In this document: piece by piece, positions 44,198 through 53,013 of the stretch
How positions within the stretch are numbered: position 1 is the first letter of the stretch
Layout of the letters: every line of letters begins with the position of its first letter
Source of the DNA: Halomontanus rarus
Lineage (GTDB): Archaea; Halobacteriota; Halobacteria; Halobacteriales; Natrialbaceae
Length of the DNA: 64,000 nt
Assembly (NCBI RefSeq): GCF_029338335.1
Contig: NZ_CP119796.1
Reading direction: 5' to 3' (one strand)
Translations under genes and position numbers: made by a program
Notes under the pieces: model-generated
Told to the model about the DNA's origin: nothing
Seen by the model: only the letters and a program-made list of their open reading frames with translations
Database searches by the model: none

Positions 44198-44779
44198 TCA
44201 CGAGGGCCGATCCGTGACGGCTTCGCGAGCCTCCTTCACCCACCACTTCGGGTCGCTGCACTCGCGCGGCTCGAAGTGCAGCTCGCGAAACGACGCGTCG
44301 GCGGCCTCGAGCTCGGTCGGCGTCCAGAAGCGAGCGTCTGCGGCGTCCGCCCCCGCCTCCAGCGTGCCTGCCGTGGCCTCCTTCTCGACCGCGTACAGGC
44401 TGAGCACGGCGTGTGCCCCCTCGACGACCTGCCGGTAGACAGTCCCGAACAGCTCGAGGTCCGCCGGATCGGCGACGAGGTCGGTTTCCTCCTCGAGTTC
44501 TCGACTCGCCGCCTCGCGCGGCTGTTCCGGAACCTCGATGTGGCCGCCGGGGAGCATCCACTCGCTGTCGTGGTCGTACGGTGGATCGTCTATTCGGAAC
44601 TCGTCGTCGATCTCGACGAGGAGGATCCGGTCGCCGTCGACGACCGCCACGCGGGCGTTGGCCGCCGGATCGTCGAAGACGTACTCCTCGCAGGAGCCGC
44701 AGTAGTACGCGGTGGGGAGGTCGCACGCGCTTACTCCATTCCCGCAGTACGGGCAGTATTCGTACGGGTCGGCAGCCAT
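44198..44779 (-). CDS. NUDIX hydrolase with N-terminal zinc ribbon
   Basis: The 193-residue protein opens MAADPYEYCPYCGNGVSAC and has a second pair in YYCGSCEEYVF, a rubredoxin-like zinc ribbon like that of NADH pyrophosphatases. The NUDIX box is GGHIEVPEQPREAASRELEEETDL, with all catalytic Glu residues and Asp in place of the usual last Gly. Two upstream ATGs in frame are rejected because the TATA-like AGTTTAAG (44803-44809) overlaps them; from 44779 the spacing is 24-30 bases. The substrate is unknown. Confidence 0.88.
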   Translation of the reverse strand: MAADPYEYCPYCGNGVSACDLPTAYYCGSCEEYVFDDPAANARVAVVDGDRILLVEIDDEFRIDDPPYDHDSEWMLPGGHIEVPEQPREAASRELEEETDLVADPADLELFGTVYRQVVEGAHAVLSLYAVEKEATAGTLEAGADAADARFWTPTELEAADASFRELHFEPRECSDPKWWVKEAREAVTDRPS

Positions 44780-44802
44780 ACTCGCGATTTGCATCGAGGC
44801 CA

Positions 44803-44809
44803 CTTAAAC
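44803..44809 (-). promoter_or_regulatory. TATA-like box of the NUDIX gene
   Basis: GTTTAAG on the minus strand lies 24-30 bases before ATG 44779. It fixes that start and a leaderless transcript. Confidence 0.55.
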
Positions 44810-44904
44810 TTCGATTCGGCCCGTCCGCCCGCGAGCCATCACCCGACGGCGGGACGGGCGCGCGCCTCGAGGTGAGCAATACCTCGACCGCTCGAGACCT
44901 CGAG

Positions 44905-44925
44905 AGAGAAAGAAAAAAACGCCGG
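44905..44925 (-). terminator. T-tract terminator candidate after the S-adenosylmethionine synthetase gene
   Basis: On the minus strand, GGTTCCGGCG is followed by seven T and then TCTTTCTCTC (T run at 44913-44919), 13 bases after the stop codon. Archaeal transcription ends at T runs; no long hairpin is needed. Confidence 0.55.
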
Positions 44926-44931
44926 AACCGT

Positions 44932-46137
44932 TCAGAACGTCGAGAGTTCGCCGTCGATAACCCGGCGCGTGATAGACGTCACGTCCGCGAGTTGCTCGTC
45001 GACGATGGCCTCGATGTCGCCCTGAACGTCCTCGAGTGCGACGCCGTCGGCGGTGACGACGTGGACGTCCGCGACGTGGGGCTGGTCGATCGGCCGGCCG
45101 ATCTGGCTGAGCAGGCGCACCCGGAGGTCGCGAATGCCGTCGACGTCGTCGACGACCGCTTCGGCGATTTCCGTCGAGAGGAGGTTGTAGATCTTCCCGA
45201 TGTGGTTGACCGGGTTCTTCCCGCTGGTAGCCTCCATCGACATCGATCGGTTCGGTGTGATGAGCCCGTTCGCACGGTTCCCGCGGCCGACGGAGCCGTC
45301 GTCTCCCTGTTCGGCGGAGGTGCCGGTGACGGTGAGGTAGATCGAGCCTTCCTCGTAGTCGTCGGCGGTGTTGACGTGGACGTTCACTTCGCGATCGGTG
45401 TACTCGCTGGCGACGTCCGCAACGTACTTGCGGACCGACTCGACGGCGTCGGCGTAGGCGTCCATGTCGGCGACGTGTTCGTCGATCATGGCCGCGGCGA
45501 CGGTGACGTCGATCGTGTCGTCCTCGCGTTTGCCCATGATCTTCACGTCCGATCCGAGTTCGGGGTGGTCGTCGCCGTACTCGCCGTTCAACCGACGCTC
45601 GGCGTTGAGGACGATCTCCTCGGTCTCGGAGAGCGGGGCGTGACCGACGCCGAAACTCGTGTCGTTGGCCATCGGTACCGTCGCACCCTCCTCGCCGAAG
45701 ACGTCCTGCAAGTCGCCGCTACCCTCGCCGAGTTTGACGTCGACGATCACGTCCGTCCCGAACTCGAGTTGCGGGATGTTTTCGGCGAGGTACTCGCGGG
45801 CCGCCTCGAGCGCGATGCGTTCGGTCGGGATCGTGGTGCCCTCGTAGTGTTTGGTCGCGCGACCGACGATCAGGAGGTAGATCGGGTCGACGACCTCGCC
45901 GCCGCCGAAGGCGGGTTCCGCCTCGCCGGCGACGAGTTGCGTCTCGTCGGTGTTGAAGTGGAGTACCTTACCGACGCGATCGAGGTACGCCTGTGCGAGC
46001 GCCCCGGCGACGCTCTCGGCGATCCCGTCGGAGATGGAATCCGGGTGCCCGATCCCCTTTCGCTCGACGATTTCGACCTCCTGATCCTCGACTGCACGCC
46101 GGTCGATCGGCTCGACTCGGATGTTCCGCTCGGTCAT
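44932..46137 (-). CDS. mat: S-adenosylmethionine synthetase (archaeal type)
   Basis: The enzyme makes S-adenosylmethionine from methionine and ATP. The 401-residue protein begins MTERNIRVEPIDRRAVEDQE and contains VERKGIGHPDSISDGIAES, HFNTDETQLVAGEAEPAFGGG, TGTSAEQGDDGSVGRGNRANGLI and PNRSMSMEATSGKNPVNHIGKIYN, the archaeal MAT signature distinct from bacterial MetK. ATG 46137 is used since the longer frame adds 18 unrelated residues and GTTATAGAAC at 46161-46170 lies 24-33 bases upstream as a TATA box. It is monocistronic. Confidence 0.96.
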   Translation of the reverse strand: MTERNIRVEPIDRRAVEDQEVEIVERKGIGHPDSISDGIAESVAGALAQAYLDRVGKVLHFNTDETQLVAGEAEPAFGGGEVVDPIYLLIVGRATKHYEGTTIPTERIALEAAREYLAENIPQLEFGTDVIVDVKLGEGSGDLQDVFGEEGATVPMANDTSFGVGHAPLSETEEIVLNAERRLNGEYGDDHPELGSDVKIMGKREDDTIDVTVAAAMIDEHVADMDAYADAVESVRKYVADVASEYTDREVNVHVNTADDYEEGSIYLTVTGTSAEQGDDGSVGRGNRANGLITPNRSMSMEATSGKNPVNHIGKIYNLLSTEIAEAVVDDVDGIRDLRVRLLSQIGRPIDQPHVADVHVVTADGVALEDVQGDIEAIVDEQLADVTSITRRVIDGELSTF

Positions 46138-46341
46138 TGGACCGTCTTTTGTCACGGGGCGTTCTATAACTTGCGAATATCTTTTCACCACCCAATATAA
46201 CTGCGATGCAGTCTCCTGTCACTCTTCGTTACTTTTCTCACCGCTCGAGACGAATAGAAGAAGAAAACGGGGTCGGTGAACGCCAATCGCGCGAGACGGT
46301 CGGTTCGGCGCCGAGTCGCTCAGAACCTCCGGGTCACCGTT

Positions 46342-46911
46342 TCACCCGCTCCCGTCGAGCAACAACTCGAGATACGAGGTCCGAAGCTGGTCGTCGGGCT
46401 CGAGCCCGAGTCGTTCGAGCACCGCGTAGGCGCCGTCGCGGGCGGCCTCGAGTTCTGATTCCGTCGCGTCGGTCTCGACCTCGACGAACTCGCCGACGCC
46501 GTCGACCGCGTCGAGCGTGATCGTGTACTCGTCGAACGCCTCGAGAACGAAGCGTTCGCGCTCCTTTCGCACCGTCGGGACGGGTTCGAATCCGAGGCTC
46601 GAGAGGATGCCGTCGAACGTCTCGTCGTCGCCGACGACCGTCTCGAGTTCCTCGCGGGTCTTCGAATCGTCGTCGACCAGCGGCCCCTTGTAGGTGACTC
46701 GCGCGATCGCGTCGTCGTCTTCACCTCGTTCGTCGACGCCGGACTCGCGCCGAATCCGCAACGCTTCGTCGGTCTCGGGAAACGACCGATGAGGCGCGTC
46801 GTAGTAGGTGTCCTCCTGGGCGACCGCACCCAGCGACTCGGCATCGAGCGCGCGGAGACGGCGGCGAACGGCCTCGAGATCGGCGGGTACCTTCACTTCG
46901 ACCTCGTACAT
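46342..46911 (-). CDS. cyaB: CYTH-domain protein (class IV adenylate cyclase/triphosphatase-like)
   Basis: The 189-residue protein opens MYEVEVKVPADLEAVRRRL, where E-V-K is the ExExK-type motif of CYTH enzymes. Further tunnel residues appear in DTYYDAPHRSF, ALRIRRE, ARVTYKGP, REELETVV, ERFVLEAFDEYTITLDAVDGVGEFVEVE. Such enzymes hydrolyse triphosphates (thiamine triphosphate, inorganic triphosphate) or cyclise ATP. The archaeal function is not settled. It is divergent from the FKBP gene across 92 bp. Confidence 0.9.
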   Translation of the reverse strand: MYEVEVKVPADLEAVRRRLRALDAESLGAVAQEDTYYDAPHRSFPETDEALRIRRESGVDERGEDDDAIARVTYKGPLVDDDSKTREELETVVGDDETFDGILSSLGFEPVPTVRKERERFVLEAFDEYTITLDAVDGVGEFVEVETDATESELEAARDGAYAVLERLGLEPDDQLRTSYLELLLDGSG

Positions 46912-47003
46912 GGGTGTGCGGAGGGTGAGCAGCGGTAAGAATCGGTCGTTCTCGCTCGCTCGAAAACGTCGTCCTTAAATGTAGACGGCGGGACGTTCAA
47001 TGT

Positions 47004-48011
47004 ATGACCGAGGAACAGGAGGCCGAGCTCGAAGCGCAGGCCGATGACGCTGGCGAGGACGTCGAAGCCGAAACTGACGCGGACGACGAACAGGACGGAC
47101 TCCAGTCCGGCGATTTCGTCGAGATCGACTACACCGCCCGCACCGTCGAGGGCGACCAGCTGGTCGACACGACCGACCCCGACGTCGCCGAGGAGGAAGG
47201 CGTCGATCAGCAAGACCGCGAGTTCAAGCCCCGAACGATCGTTCTGGGCGAGGGACACATCTTCCAGGGCGTCGAAGACGACATCTACGGAAAGGACGCC
47301 GGCGACGCCGGGACCGTCACCATTCCCGCCGAGGAAGCCTTCGGCGAGTACGATCCCGACGACGTCGAGACGATCAGCGCCGAGAAGATCCCCGAGGACG
47401 ACCGCTACCCCGGCGCACACGTCAATATCGAACAGCGACAGGGTCACATCACCACGATCATCGGTGGCCGTGCCCGCGTCGACTTCAACCACCCGCTCGC
47501 GGGCGACGATGTCGAGTACGACTACGAGATCGTCGACGAAGTCACCGACCGCGAACAGCAGGCGGCCGGGCTGTTCGAGATGTACCTCGACGTCGAACCG
47601 GAACTGGATCTCGAGACCGACGAGGTCGAAGAGGAGGTTCAGGTCGAATCCGACGACGACGAGGACGAGGACGAGGGCGCCGAACCGGAGTTCGAGACCC
47701 AGACCGTCGAGAAGGAGACGCTCTACGTCGAGTCGACGCCACAGCTGACGATGAACCAGCAGTGGATGATGGGCAAACAGCAGATCGCCCAGGACGTCAT
47801 CGAGAAGGTCGGCGTCGACCGCGTCATCGTCCAGGACATCATCGACGGCTCGGGTGGCATGGGTATGCCTGGCATGATGGGTGGCATGGGCGGTGCGGGC
47901 GGCGCGGCCGAGGCCGACCTCGAGGAGGCGCTCGAGGACGCCGACGTCGACGCAGACGAGATCGTCGAGGAGTTAGAGGGCGACGGCGACGTCGAGCTGG
48001 ACGAAGAGTAA
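47004..48011 (+). CDS. FKBP-type peptidyl-prolyl isomerase (SlyD-like, long form)
   Basis: The 335-residue protein is very acidic. After an acidic leader (1-32) comes the FKBP domain with inserted flap: SGDFVEIDYTARTVEGDQLVDTT, IVLGEGHIFQGVEDDIYG, TIPAEEAFGEYDPDDVETI and DFNHPLAGDDVEYDYEI. A C-terminal domain of about 150 residues follows, with an acidic linker and a Gly/Met-rich stretch (GGMGMPGMMGGMGGAGG). It probably assists protein folding in the cytoplasm. CTTAAAT at 46974-46980 lies 24-30 bases upstream, so it is leaderless. Confidence 0.92.
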   Translation: MTEEQEAELEAQADDAGEDVEAETDADDEQDGLQSGDFVEIDYTARTVEGDQLVDTTDPDVAEEEGVDQQDREFKPRTIVLGEGHIFQGVEDDIYGKDAGDAGTVTIPAEEAFGEYDPDDVETISAEKIPEDDRYPGAHVNIEQRQGHITTIIGGRARVDFNHPLAGDDVEYDYEIVDEVTDREQQAAGLFEMYLDVEPELDLETDEVEEEVQVESDDDEDEDEGAEPEFETQTVEKETLYVESTPQLTMNQQWMMGKQQIAQDVIEKVGVDRVIVQDIIDGSGGMGMPGMMGGMGGAGGAAEADLEEALEDADVDADEIVEELEGDGDVELDEE

Positions 48012-48188
48012 CGCACTCTCGACCGCACTCGAATCCGAACGGCGGGCAATTCGTCCATTTTTCGTGAGATCGCGAGATCGCGAAACCGCGACACCGAGGC
48101 CTCGAGTTGGAACTCTCGGTTCCGGTCTCGTATTGCAGTCGTGTCCGCTATTCGAGAGAACGCAGTGAGAACGAAGGCGGAACCTGTC

Positions 48189-48815
48189 TCAGGCAATGTC
48201 GCGGCTCGTATCGATTTCGACCGCTTCGGAGAGTTCGAGTTTGATCGACTCGGTCGGCGCGCCGCCGCCGCGGAACTTGGGAATCGTGAGGTGATTCTCG
48301 AGTTCGGTCCCGCCGACGGCCGTCCGCAGGTCGAAGACGGCGTCGGCGAGGTGCAGCGTCGTCGACCGATTTTCGGGTTCGGCGTTTCCCTTCAGACAGT
48401 GCAAGACGGCGATCGACTTCGTCTCGAGCATGTGCGCTTTGAGTTCGTTGAGAAACGTCATGTACTCGGACCGGTCGGTCCGCTCGAGGACGTCCATCGT
48501 GTCGATGATGAGGTTGGCGCCGTCGGGCAGGGCGCTGATGAGGCGGGTCGCTTCGTCGAGGGAGTCGTTGTCCGCGAGGTGTCGGACCGTCGGACTGCCG
48601 GCCTGTGCCATCGACGAGTCGATGGCGTGGCGGACGACGTCGTCCGACCGCTCCGTCGAGAGGTACAACGTCCCACGTGCGGCGGTTAGTTCGTAGAGCA
48701 GCAGTTCGGATTGACTGGCTGGGTCGGCCGTATACGCGACGACACACCCCGGCGGAAGTCCACCGTCGAGTTTGCGATCCAGCACGTCGATACCGGTCTG
48801 TAGCCGACCCACCAT
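48189..48815 (-). CDS. RecA/KaiC-fold protein lacking a Walker A motif (HTR-like)
   Basis: The 208-residue protein resembles haloarchaeal HTR-like/RAD55-type ATPases. It opens MVGRLQTGIDVLDRKLDGGLPPGCVVAYTADPASQSELLLYEL, where the P-loop position reads TADPASQSEL instead of GxxGxGKT. The Walker B-like ANLIIDTMDVLERTD and the following strands (IAVLHCLKGNAEPENRSTTLHLADAVFDL) remain. It probably does not hydrolyse ATP in the usual way and may be a signalling or scaffold relative. ATG 48815 is preferred; GTTATGGCG near 48842-48850 lies 27-35 bases before it. Confidence 0.78.
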   Translation of the reverse strand: MVGRLQTGIDVLDRKLDGGLPPGCVVAYTADPASQSELLLYELTAARGTLYLSTERSDDVVRHAIDSSMAQAGSPTVRHLADNDSLDEATRLISALPDGANLIIDTMDVLERTDRSEYMTFLNELKAHMLETKSIAVLHCLKGNAEPENRSTTLHLADAVFDLRTAVGGTELENHLTIPKFRGGGAPTESIKLELSEAVEIDTSRDIA

Positions 48816-49126
48816 GCGATTGTGAACAGTTGCCACGTGGTCGCCATAACTCTTTGCCTTCAGTCGATGATCGTGTTCAGATAAGGATGAGAGTTATACC
48901 TCTCTTCAAATCGGCTCTTCCGAGTGTTCTCGGTCGGACTGGGTAGTATCGCTCCGGTCTTCTCCCCGTTCAGTCGACGATATCTGAACCGCCGTTTTCT
49001 CCACCGGGTCGGCGCGTTCACGTCAGTACCGAAGCGGGCCTTCGACAATCACCGCGGGTCGTACTCGAACACTGCCGTCCGACGAATGGAGAGATTCAAG
49101 GGGGATCGGACAGCCATCTCACACAG
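48816..49126. other. Divergent promoter region of pyrBI
   Basis: These 311 bp separate the RecA-fold gene and pyrB. They hold the minus-strand TATA-like box near 48846 and a lower-GC stretch near 48870-48910. Short frames on both strands look non-coding. No clear TATA box stands 25-30 bases before pyrB, so it may have a leader. Confidence 0.45.
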
Positions 49127-50047
49127 ATGCGCCACGATCACCTTATCACGAGCAAACAACTCTCACGCGAGGACATCGAGGCCGTACTCGACCACGCGGC
49201 CGAGATCGACGCCGATCCCGCTGCCGTCGCGCAGCGACACGCGGGGACGCTGCTCGGCCTGCTCTTCTTCGAGCCGAGTACGCGCACGAAGATGAGTTTC
49301 GAAACGGCGATGAAGCGCCTCGGCGGCGACGTCGTCGACATGGGATCGGTCGAATCCTCGAGCGTGAAGAAAGGAGAGAGTCTCGCGGACACCGTTCGAG
49401 TCATCGAGGGATACACGGACGCGCTCGTCCTTCGACACCCGCGAGAGGGGGCCGCGGCGATGGCCAGCGAGTTCGTCGACGTCCCGCTGTTGAACGCCGG
49501 CGACGGCGCCGGTCACCATCCGACCCAGACGCTGCTCGACCTCTACACGATCCGGGAAAACGCCGGACTCGACGACCTCACGATCGGGGTCATGGGCGAC
49601 CTGAAGTACGGCCGGACGGTCCACTCGCTCGCGTACGCGTTGACCAACTTCGACACGAAGCAACACTTCATCAGCCCCGAGAGCCTCCAGTTGCCACGCG
49701 AAGTCGTCTACGACCTCCACCTCGAGGGAACGACGGTTCGCGAACACGAGACGTTAGACGAGATTCTGCCGTCGCTCGACGTCCTCTACGTCACGCGCAT
49801 CCAGCGCGAACGGTTCCCGGACGAAAACGAGTACCAGCAGATCGCGGGCCAGTACCAGATCGACGCGGCCACGCTCGAGGCTGCGAGCGACGACCTGACC
49901 GTGATGCATCCCTTGCCGCGGGTCGACGAGATCGCGGCGGACGTCGATCGGACGTCCCACGCCGCGTACTTCGAGCAGGCGCACAACGGGGTTCCGGTTC
50001 GGATGGCACTGCTCGATCTGCTTCTCGGAGGTGAGACCGATGAGTAA
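49127..50047 (+). CDS. pyrB: Aspartate carbamoyltransferase catalytic subunit
   Basis: PyrB condenses carbamoyl phosphate and aspartate, the committed step of pyrimidine synthesis. The 306-residue protein has the carbamoyl-phosphate motif FFEPSTRTKMSFETAM (STRT 51-54), LRHPREGAA, NAGDGAGHHPTQTLLDLYT, GDLKYGRTVHSL and HPLPRVDEI. Length and motifs are normal. The stop overlaps the pyrI start by eight bases. Confidence 0.97.
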   Translation: MRHDHLITSKQLSREDIEAVLDHAAEIDADPAAVAQRHAGTLLGLLFFEPSTRTKMSFETAMKRLGGDVVDMGSVESSSVKKGESLADTVRVIEGYTDALVLRHPREGAAAMASEFVDVPLLNAGDGAGHHPTQTLLDLYTIRENAGLDDLTIGVMGDLKYGRTVHSLAYALTNFDTKQHFISPESLQLPREVVYDLHLEGTTVREHETLDEILPSLDVLYVTRIQRERFPDENEYQQIAGQYQIDAATLEAASDDLTVMHPLPRVDEIAADVDRTSHAAYFEQAHNGVPVRMALLDLLLGGETDE

Positions 50048-50510
50048 CGACGACGACAACCACGAGCTCCGCGTCAGCAAGATTCGAAACGGAACCGTCA
50101 TCGATCACGTTCACGGCGGACAGGCGCTGAACGTCCTCGCGATCCTCGGTATCGACGGAACCGAAGGCGAGGAGGTTTCGGTCGGGATGAACGTTCCCTC
50201 GGACCGACTCGCGCGCAAGGATATCGTCAAGGTCGAAGGTCGCGAGTTGAGCCAGGAGGAAGTCGACGTCCTTTCGCTAATCGCTCCCGACGCGACCATC
50301 AACATCGTCCGCGACTACGCGGTCGAAGCGAAACACCGCGTCGAGCGTCCAGACGCCGTCGAAGGCGTGCTCTCGTGTCCGAACTCGAACTGTATCACGA
50401 CCGAGGACGAACCCGTCACGTCGCGATTCGACGTCCTCGACGACGCCGTTCGGTGTGCCTACTGTGAGACGATCGTCCGCGACGATATCGCCGCTCACAT
50501 CGACACGTGA
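50040..50510 (+). CDS. pyrI: Aspartate carbamoyltransferase regulatory subunit
   Basis: PyrI binds nucleotide effectors and holds the catalytic trimers together. The 156-residue protein starts MSNDDDNHELRVSKIRNGTVIDHV, the effector-binding domain, and ends with the zinc domain CPNSNCITTEDEPVTSRF...RCAYCETI with all four Cys. ATG 50040 overlaps the pyrB stop, so the subunits are translated together. A longer start at 50031 is possible but adds only three residues. Confidence 0.97.
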   Translation: MSNDDDNHELRVSKIRNGTVIDHVHGGQALNVLAILGIDGTEGEEVSVGMNVPSDRLARKDIVKVEGRELSQEEVDVLSLIAPDATINIVRDYAVEAKHRVERPDAVEGVLSCPNSNCITTEDEPVTSRFDVLDDAVRCAYCETIVRDDIAAHIDT

Positions 50511-50611
50511 CACCCTCCCTCGAACGACTGTCGTGGATAAAAATGTTTCATTGATTTCCGGGTAACGATCCAGAAAATCTAAGTGGGAGCTAACCGTCGT
50601 CCTAGACGTAC

Positions 50612-50737
50612 ATGTCGCGTATTGTCAAGCTCCTGGTCGTCCTGGTCGTAATCGCCCTCCTCTGGAAAGTCGTCGGCGGCTCTTCCAGTGGCGATCTCGA
50701 GGACGTCGGAGACGTAGAGTACGACCCAGCCGAATAG
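50612..50737 (+). CDS. Small single-helix membrane protein, 41 aa
   Basis: The frame MSRIVKLLVVLVVIALLWKVV (residues 1-21) is an N-terminal membrane helix with a positive start, followed by a Gly/Ser hinge (GGSSSG) and an acidic tail DLEDVGDVEYDPAE. That is a classic N-in small membrane protein, and its codons have the G/C-rich third positions of the genome. It stands alone between pyrI and the next gene, 100 bp from each. No family or function is recognised. Confidence 0.75.
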   Translation: MSRIVKLLVVLVVIALLWKVVGGSSSGDLEDVGDVEYDPAE

Positions 50738-50836
50738 ATAGAGAATTTCCAGCGATACGGATACGGATACCGACACTAAAACTACCCGCACCGCCCTTTC
50801 CGAACGCCTTACCCGCTCGAGGTTCTCTCGGTACCT

Positions 50837-51673
50837 ATGTCCATCTACGGTGTCGTCACACGGAACGCCGAGGAACTGGCGTGGGAAGAGTTCGATTACG
50901 GGTTTTACGAGGTCAAAGACGTAACCGGACGGTCGTCGGAACCGGTCGCCGACGCCGTCAACATGGTCTCCTGTTTCGGCGACAACGCCGCCGTCGACGC
51001 CGAGCCGTCGCTGGCTCCCGTCTCGGAGACCGGCGAACGGGCGACCCGCGAACGGCCGTACTTCGACTGGGCCTACATCTGTCCGTCCCGTCGGGAGTAC
51101 CGCGAAGGACTACTCGAGATCATCGACGACTGCGTCGCCGAAAACGGCGACGTCCGACTCGACGATATCGGCTTTCCACGGGCGGAGTACTGTTACTGTG
51201 ACGTCTGTCGGGAGCGCTTCGCCGAGAGCGAGTTCGACGACCGACTGGCCTGGCGCGCGAGCGTCATCACCGAGTTTCTCGAGGAGGCGACCGCACGGAT
51301 CCCCGGCACGACGTACATGACCCTCTATCCCGATCCGTATCCCGGTCACCTCACCGAACGCGCCGGCATCGACCTCGCGGCGATCGAACCGCTGGTCGAC
51401 GAGTTCGTCGTCCCGCTGTACGACATGGCCTACGCGACGACCTACTGGCTCGAGGTGATCGCGAGCGGATTCGAGAGCGCGCTCGAGACACCCTTCAGTA
51501 TCGAACTGTACGCGGTCGACATCGATATCGACGATCTGATCCACGCGACGGAGGTCGCCGACGCCTACGGCGAGAACGTCTTCTTCGGCTACGATGCGAG
51601 CAACGCTCGCGCAGCGTTGCGTCGAATGAAAGCCGATAGCCGTGGTGGCGTTTCCCACGGCGATCCGTCCTGA
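50837..51673 (+). CDS. TIM-barrel-like protein (glycoside-hydrolase-like fold), function unknown
   Basis: The 278-residue protein (MSIYGVVTRNAEELAWEEFDYGFYEV...) has the alternating strand/helix pattern of a barrel, with PYFDWAYICPSRREYREGLLEIIDD, VRLDDIGFPRAEYCYCDVCRERFAES, TTYMTLYPDPYPGHL, VVPLYDMAYATTYWLEV and NVFFGYDASNARAAL. The C-x-C-x2-C group (YCYCDVC) could bind metal. Similar layouts occur in putative glycoside hydrolases (D-x-I-x-F-x-R-A-E-Y-C-x-C). The catalytic role is not established. Conserved acidic residues in DDIGFPR and ELYAVDIDIDD are candidates. Confidence 0.65.
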   Translation: MSIYGVVTRNAEELAWEEFDYGFYEVKDVTGRSSEPVADAVNMVSCFGDNAAVDAEPSLAPVSETGERATRERPYFDWAYICPSRREYREGLLEIIDDCVAENGDVRLDDIGFPRAEYCYCDVCRERFAESEFDDRLAWRASVITEFLEEATARIPGTTYMTLYPDPYPGHLTERAGIDLAAIEPLVDEFVVPLYDMAYATTYWLEVIASGFESALETPFSIELYAVDIDIDDLIHATEVADAYGENVFFGYDASNARAALRRMKADSRGGVSHGDPS

Positions 51674-51877
51674 CTGACAGCGGCGGACCGTTTCAATGGC
51701 CAAGCGCCTGTTAGCGCGTAGTAATCGATACTTGGTCGACGAGTGACCGGCTCTGGTAGGCTGTGACGCGCATTTCGATTCGTTTCTTCGCGCGAGCGTG
51801 TCCCACGGGTATCGATCGATGAACGTCGTAACCAACGGACCGGTTTATTGCGCGCAGGGTCCCCCGCTGTGACGACC

Positions 51878-51892
51878 GAGGGTGCCACCCTC
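51878..51892. promoter_or_regulatory. Perfect 7-bp inverted repeat, operator candidate
   Basis: GAGGGTG-C-CACCCTC lies 11 bases before ATG 51904. A TATA-like GGTTTATTG is at 51842-51850, so the dyad would fall at or just after the transcription start, a common repressor position. A very short RNA hairpin is ruled out by its one-base loop. Confidence 0.5.
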
Positions 51893-51903
51893 GTGTGATC
51901 TCT

Positions 51904-52932
51904 ATGACAGACCAACGGCAGTATCAACACGGACAGCGGACGGACCCGGCGGCACAGATGCAACAGACGACCGTCAACCAGGGACAGCGCGCCCTCGAGC
52001 AGACGATCGAACTCCAGCGCAACGCCGCGAAGATGGTGTTGAGCGCCCTCGAGTGGCAGGAGACGGCGCAGAATCAGGGCCTCGAGTTCACGAAGTCGAT
52101 GTTTCAGAACTACGTGCAGGGAGTCGAGGCGGTCCTGCCGGGGATGGAGCAGGCGATGCAGGAGGGGATGCAGGCGGGCTCGATGTCGCCGAGGAACGAA
52201 ATGGAACTCTCGTCGGACCAGCGGGTGGGTCAGTGGACGCCCCAGTCTGGCCGACAGATGCAGAGTTATGGGCGCCAACAGTCCCCGTCTCCGCAGTCGA
52301 TGCAGGAGGGGATGCGTGGCCGGGATCAGGGGCAGATGCAACAGGGTCGGAGTTCGGATCAGGGACAGATGCAGCCGCCGCAGACACAGCACGGACACCC
52401 CGCGTCCCAACCACGGATGGAGCCGCAGTACGGCCAACAGCACTCGGAGATTCCACCTCAGCAACAGTCCCAGCAGCCACAGCAGGGATCTGGACGGTTC
52501 TCGGGGGCGATGCAGGACCAGAGCCAGTCAGAACAACAGAACCCGCAACCACAACAACAGGACCCGCAACTACAACAACGGGACCAGCAACGCCAGCAGC
52601 CGCCGTCACAGAACCGACCGCCGTCTCCGTCTCGAGTACAGAACCAAAGCCCGGATCGACAGCGCCCCCAGAACTCGGAATCCCGAGGACCTCGCACCCC
52701 GTCGTCTTACGAACCGACGGCCCAGCGTCAGCCGGTTGCTCCACAGCAAGGTGGCACCCGTCCGCACCCTCAAGAACCGCCCCGAGAACGGCAATCCGAA
52801 TCACAGCGCCACTCGGAGGTCGAAAACCGCCGACCCGATGACTCGAGTCCTACTGAGCGGAATCGGGGACAAGCGGGCGACGAACCGCCGGAAGCGGCGG
52901 ACGAGCGCCGATCCGATCGGGAGTCACGATAG
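51904..52932 (+). CDS. Glutamine-rich disordered protein with phasin-like N-terminal helix
   Basis: The 342-residue protein has an amphipathic N-terminal region of about 90 residues: QGQRALEQTIELQRNAAKMVLSALEWQETAQNQGLEFTKSMFQNYVQGVEAVLPGMEQAMQEGM. This resembles phasins, which coat polyhydroxyalkanoate granules. The rest is low complexity, rich in Gln, Pro, Ser and Arg (for example QQQSQQPQQGSG), and surely disordered. No PHA synthase gene is in the window. It may coat a granule or form condensates. An operator-like palindrome lies in the leader. Confidence 0.7.
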   Translation: MTDQRQYQHGQRTDPAAQMQQTTVNQGQRALEQTIELQRNAAKMVLSALEWQETAQNQGLEFTKSMFQNYVQGVEAVLPGMEQAMQEGMQAGSMSPRNEMELSSDQRVGQWTPQSGRQMQSYGRQQSPSPQSMQEGMRGRDQGQMQQGRSSDQGQMQPPQTQHGHPASQPRMEPQYGQQHSEIPPQQQSQQPQQGSGRFSGAMQDQSQSEQQNPQPQQQDPQLQQRDQQRQQPPSQNRPPSPSRVQNQSPDRQRPQNSESRGPRTPSSYEPTAQRQPVAPQQGGTRPHPQEPPRERQSESQRHSEVENRRPDDSSPTERNRGQAGDEPPEAADERRSDRESR

Positions 52933-53013
52933 CACCGCTCTCGTCGTGCAATCGGATGTGCGGTGACGTTCGACGGCTACTGTTGCCACGCGACGAGCTC
53001 GTTTCGTCGCCGC

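Noticed and set aside
48860..49048. Minus-strand 62-codon frame in the pyrBI promoter region
   Set aside because: Arg-rich, without a promoter-like start or coherent sequence, and it would run into the pyrB promoter.
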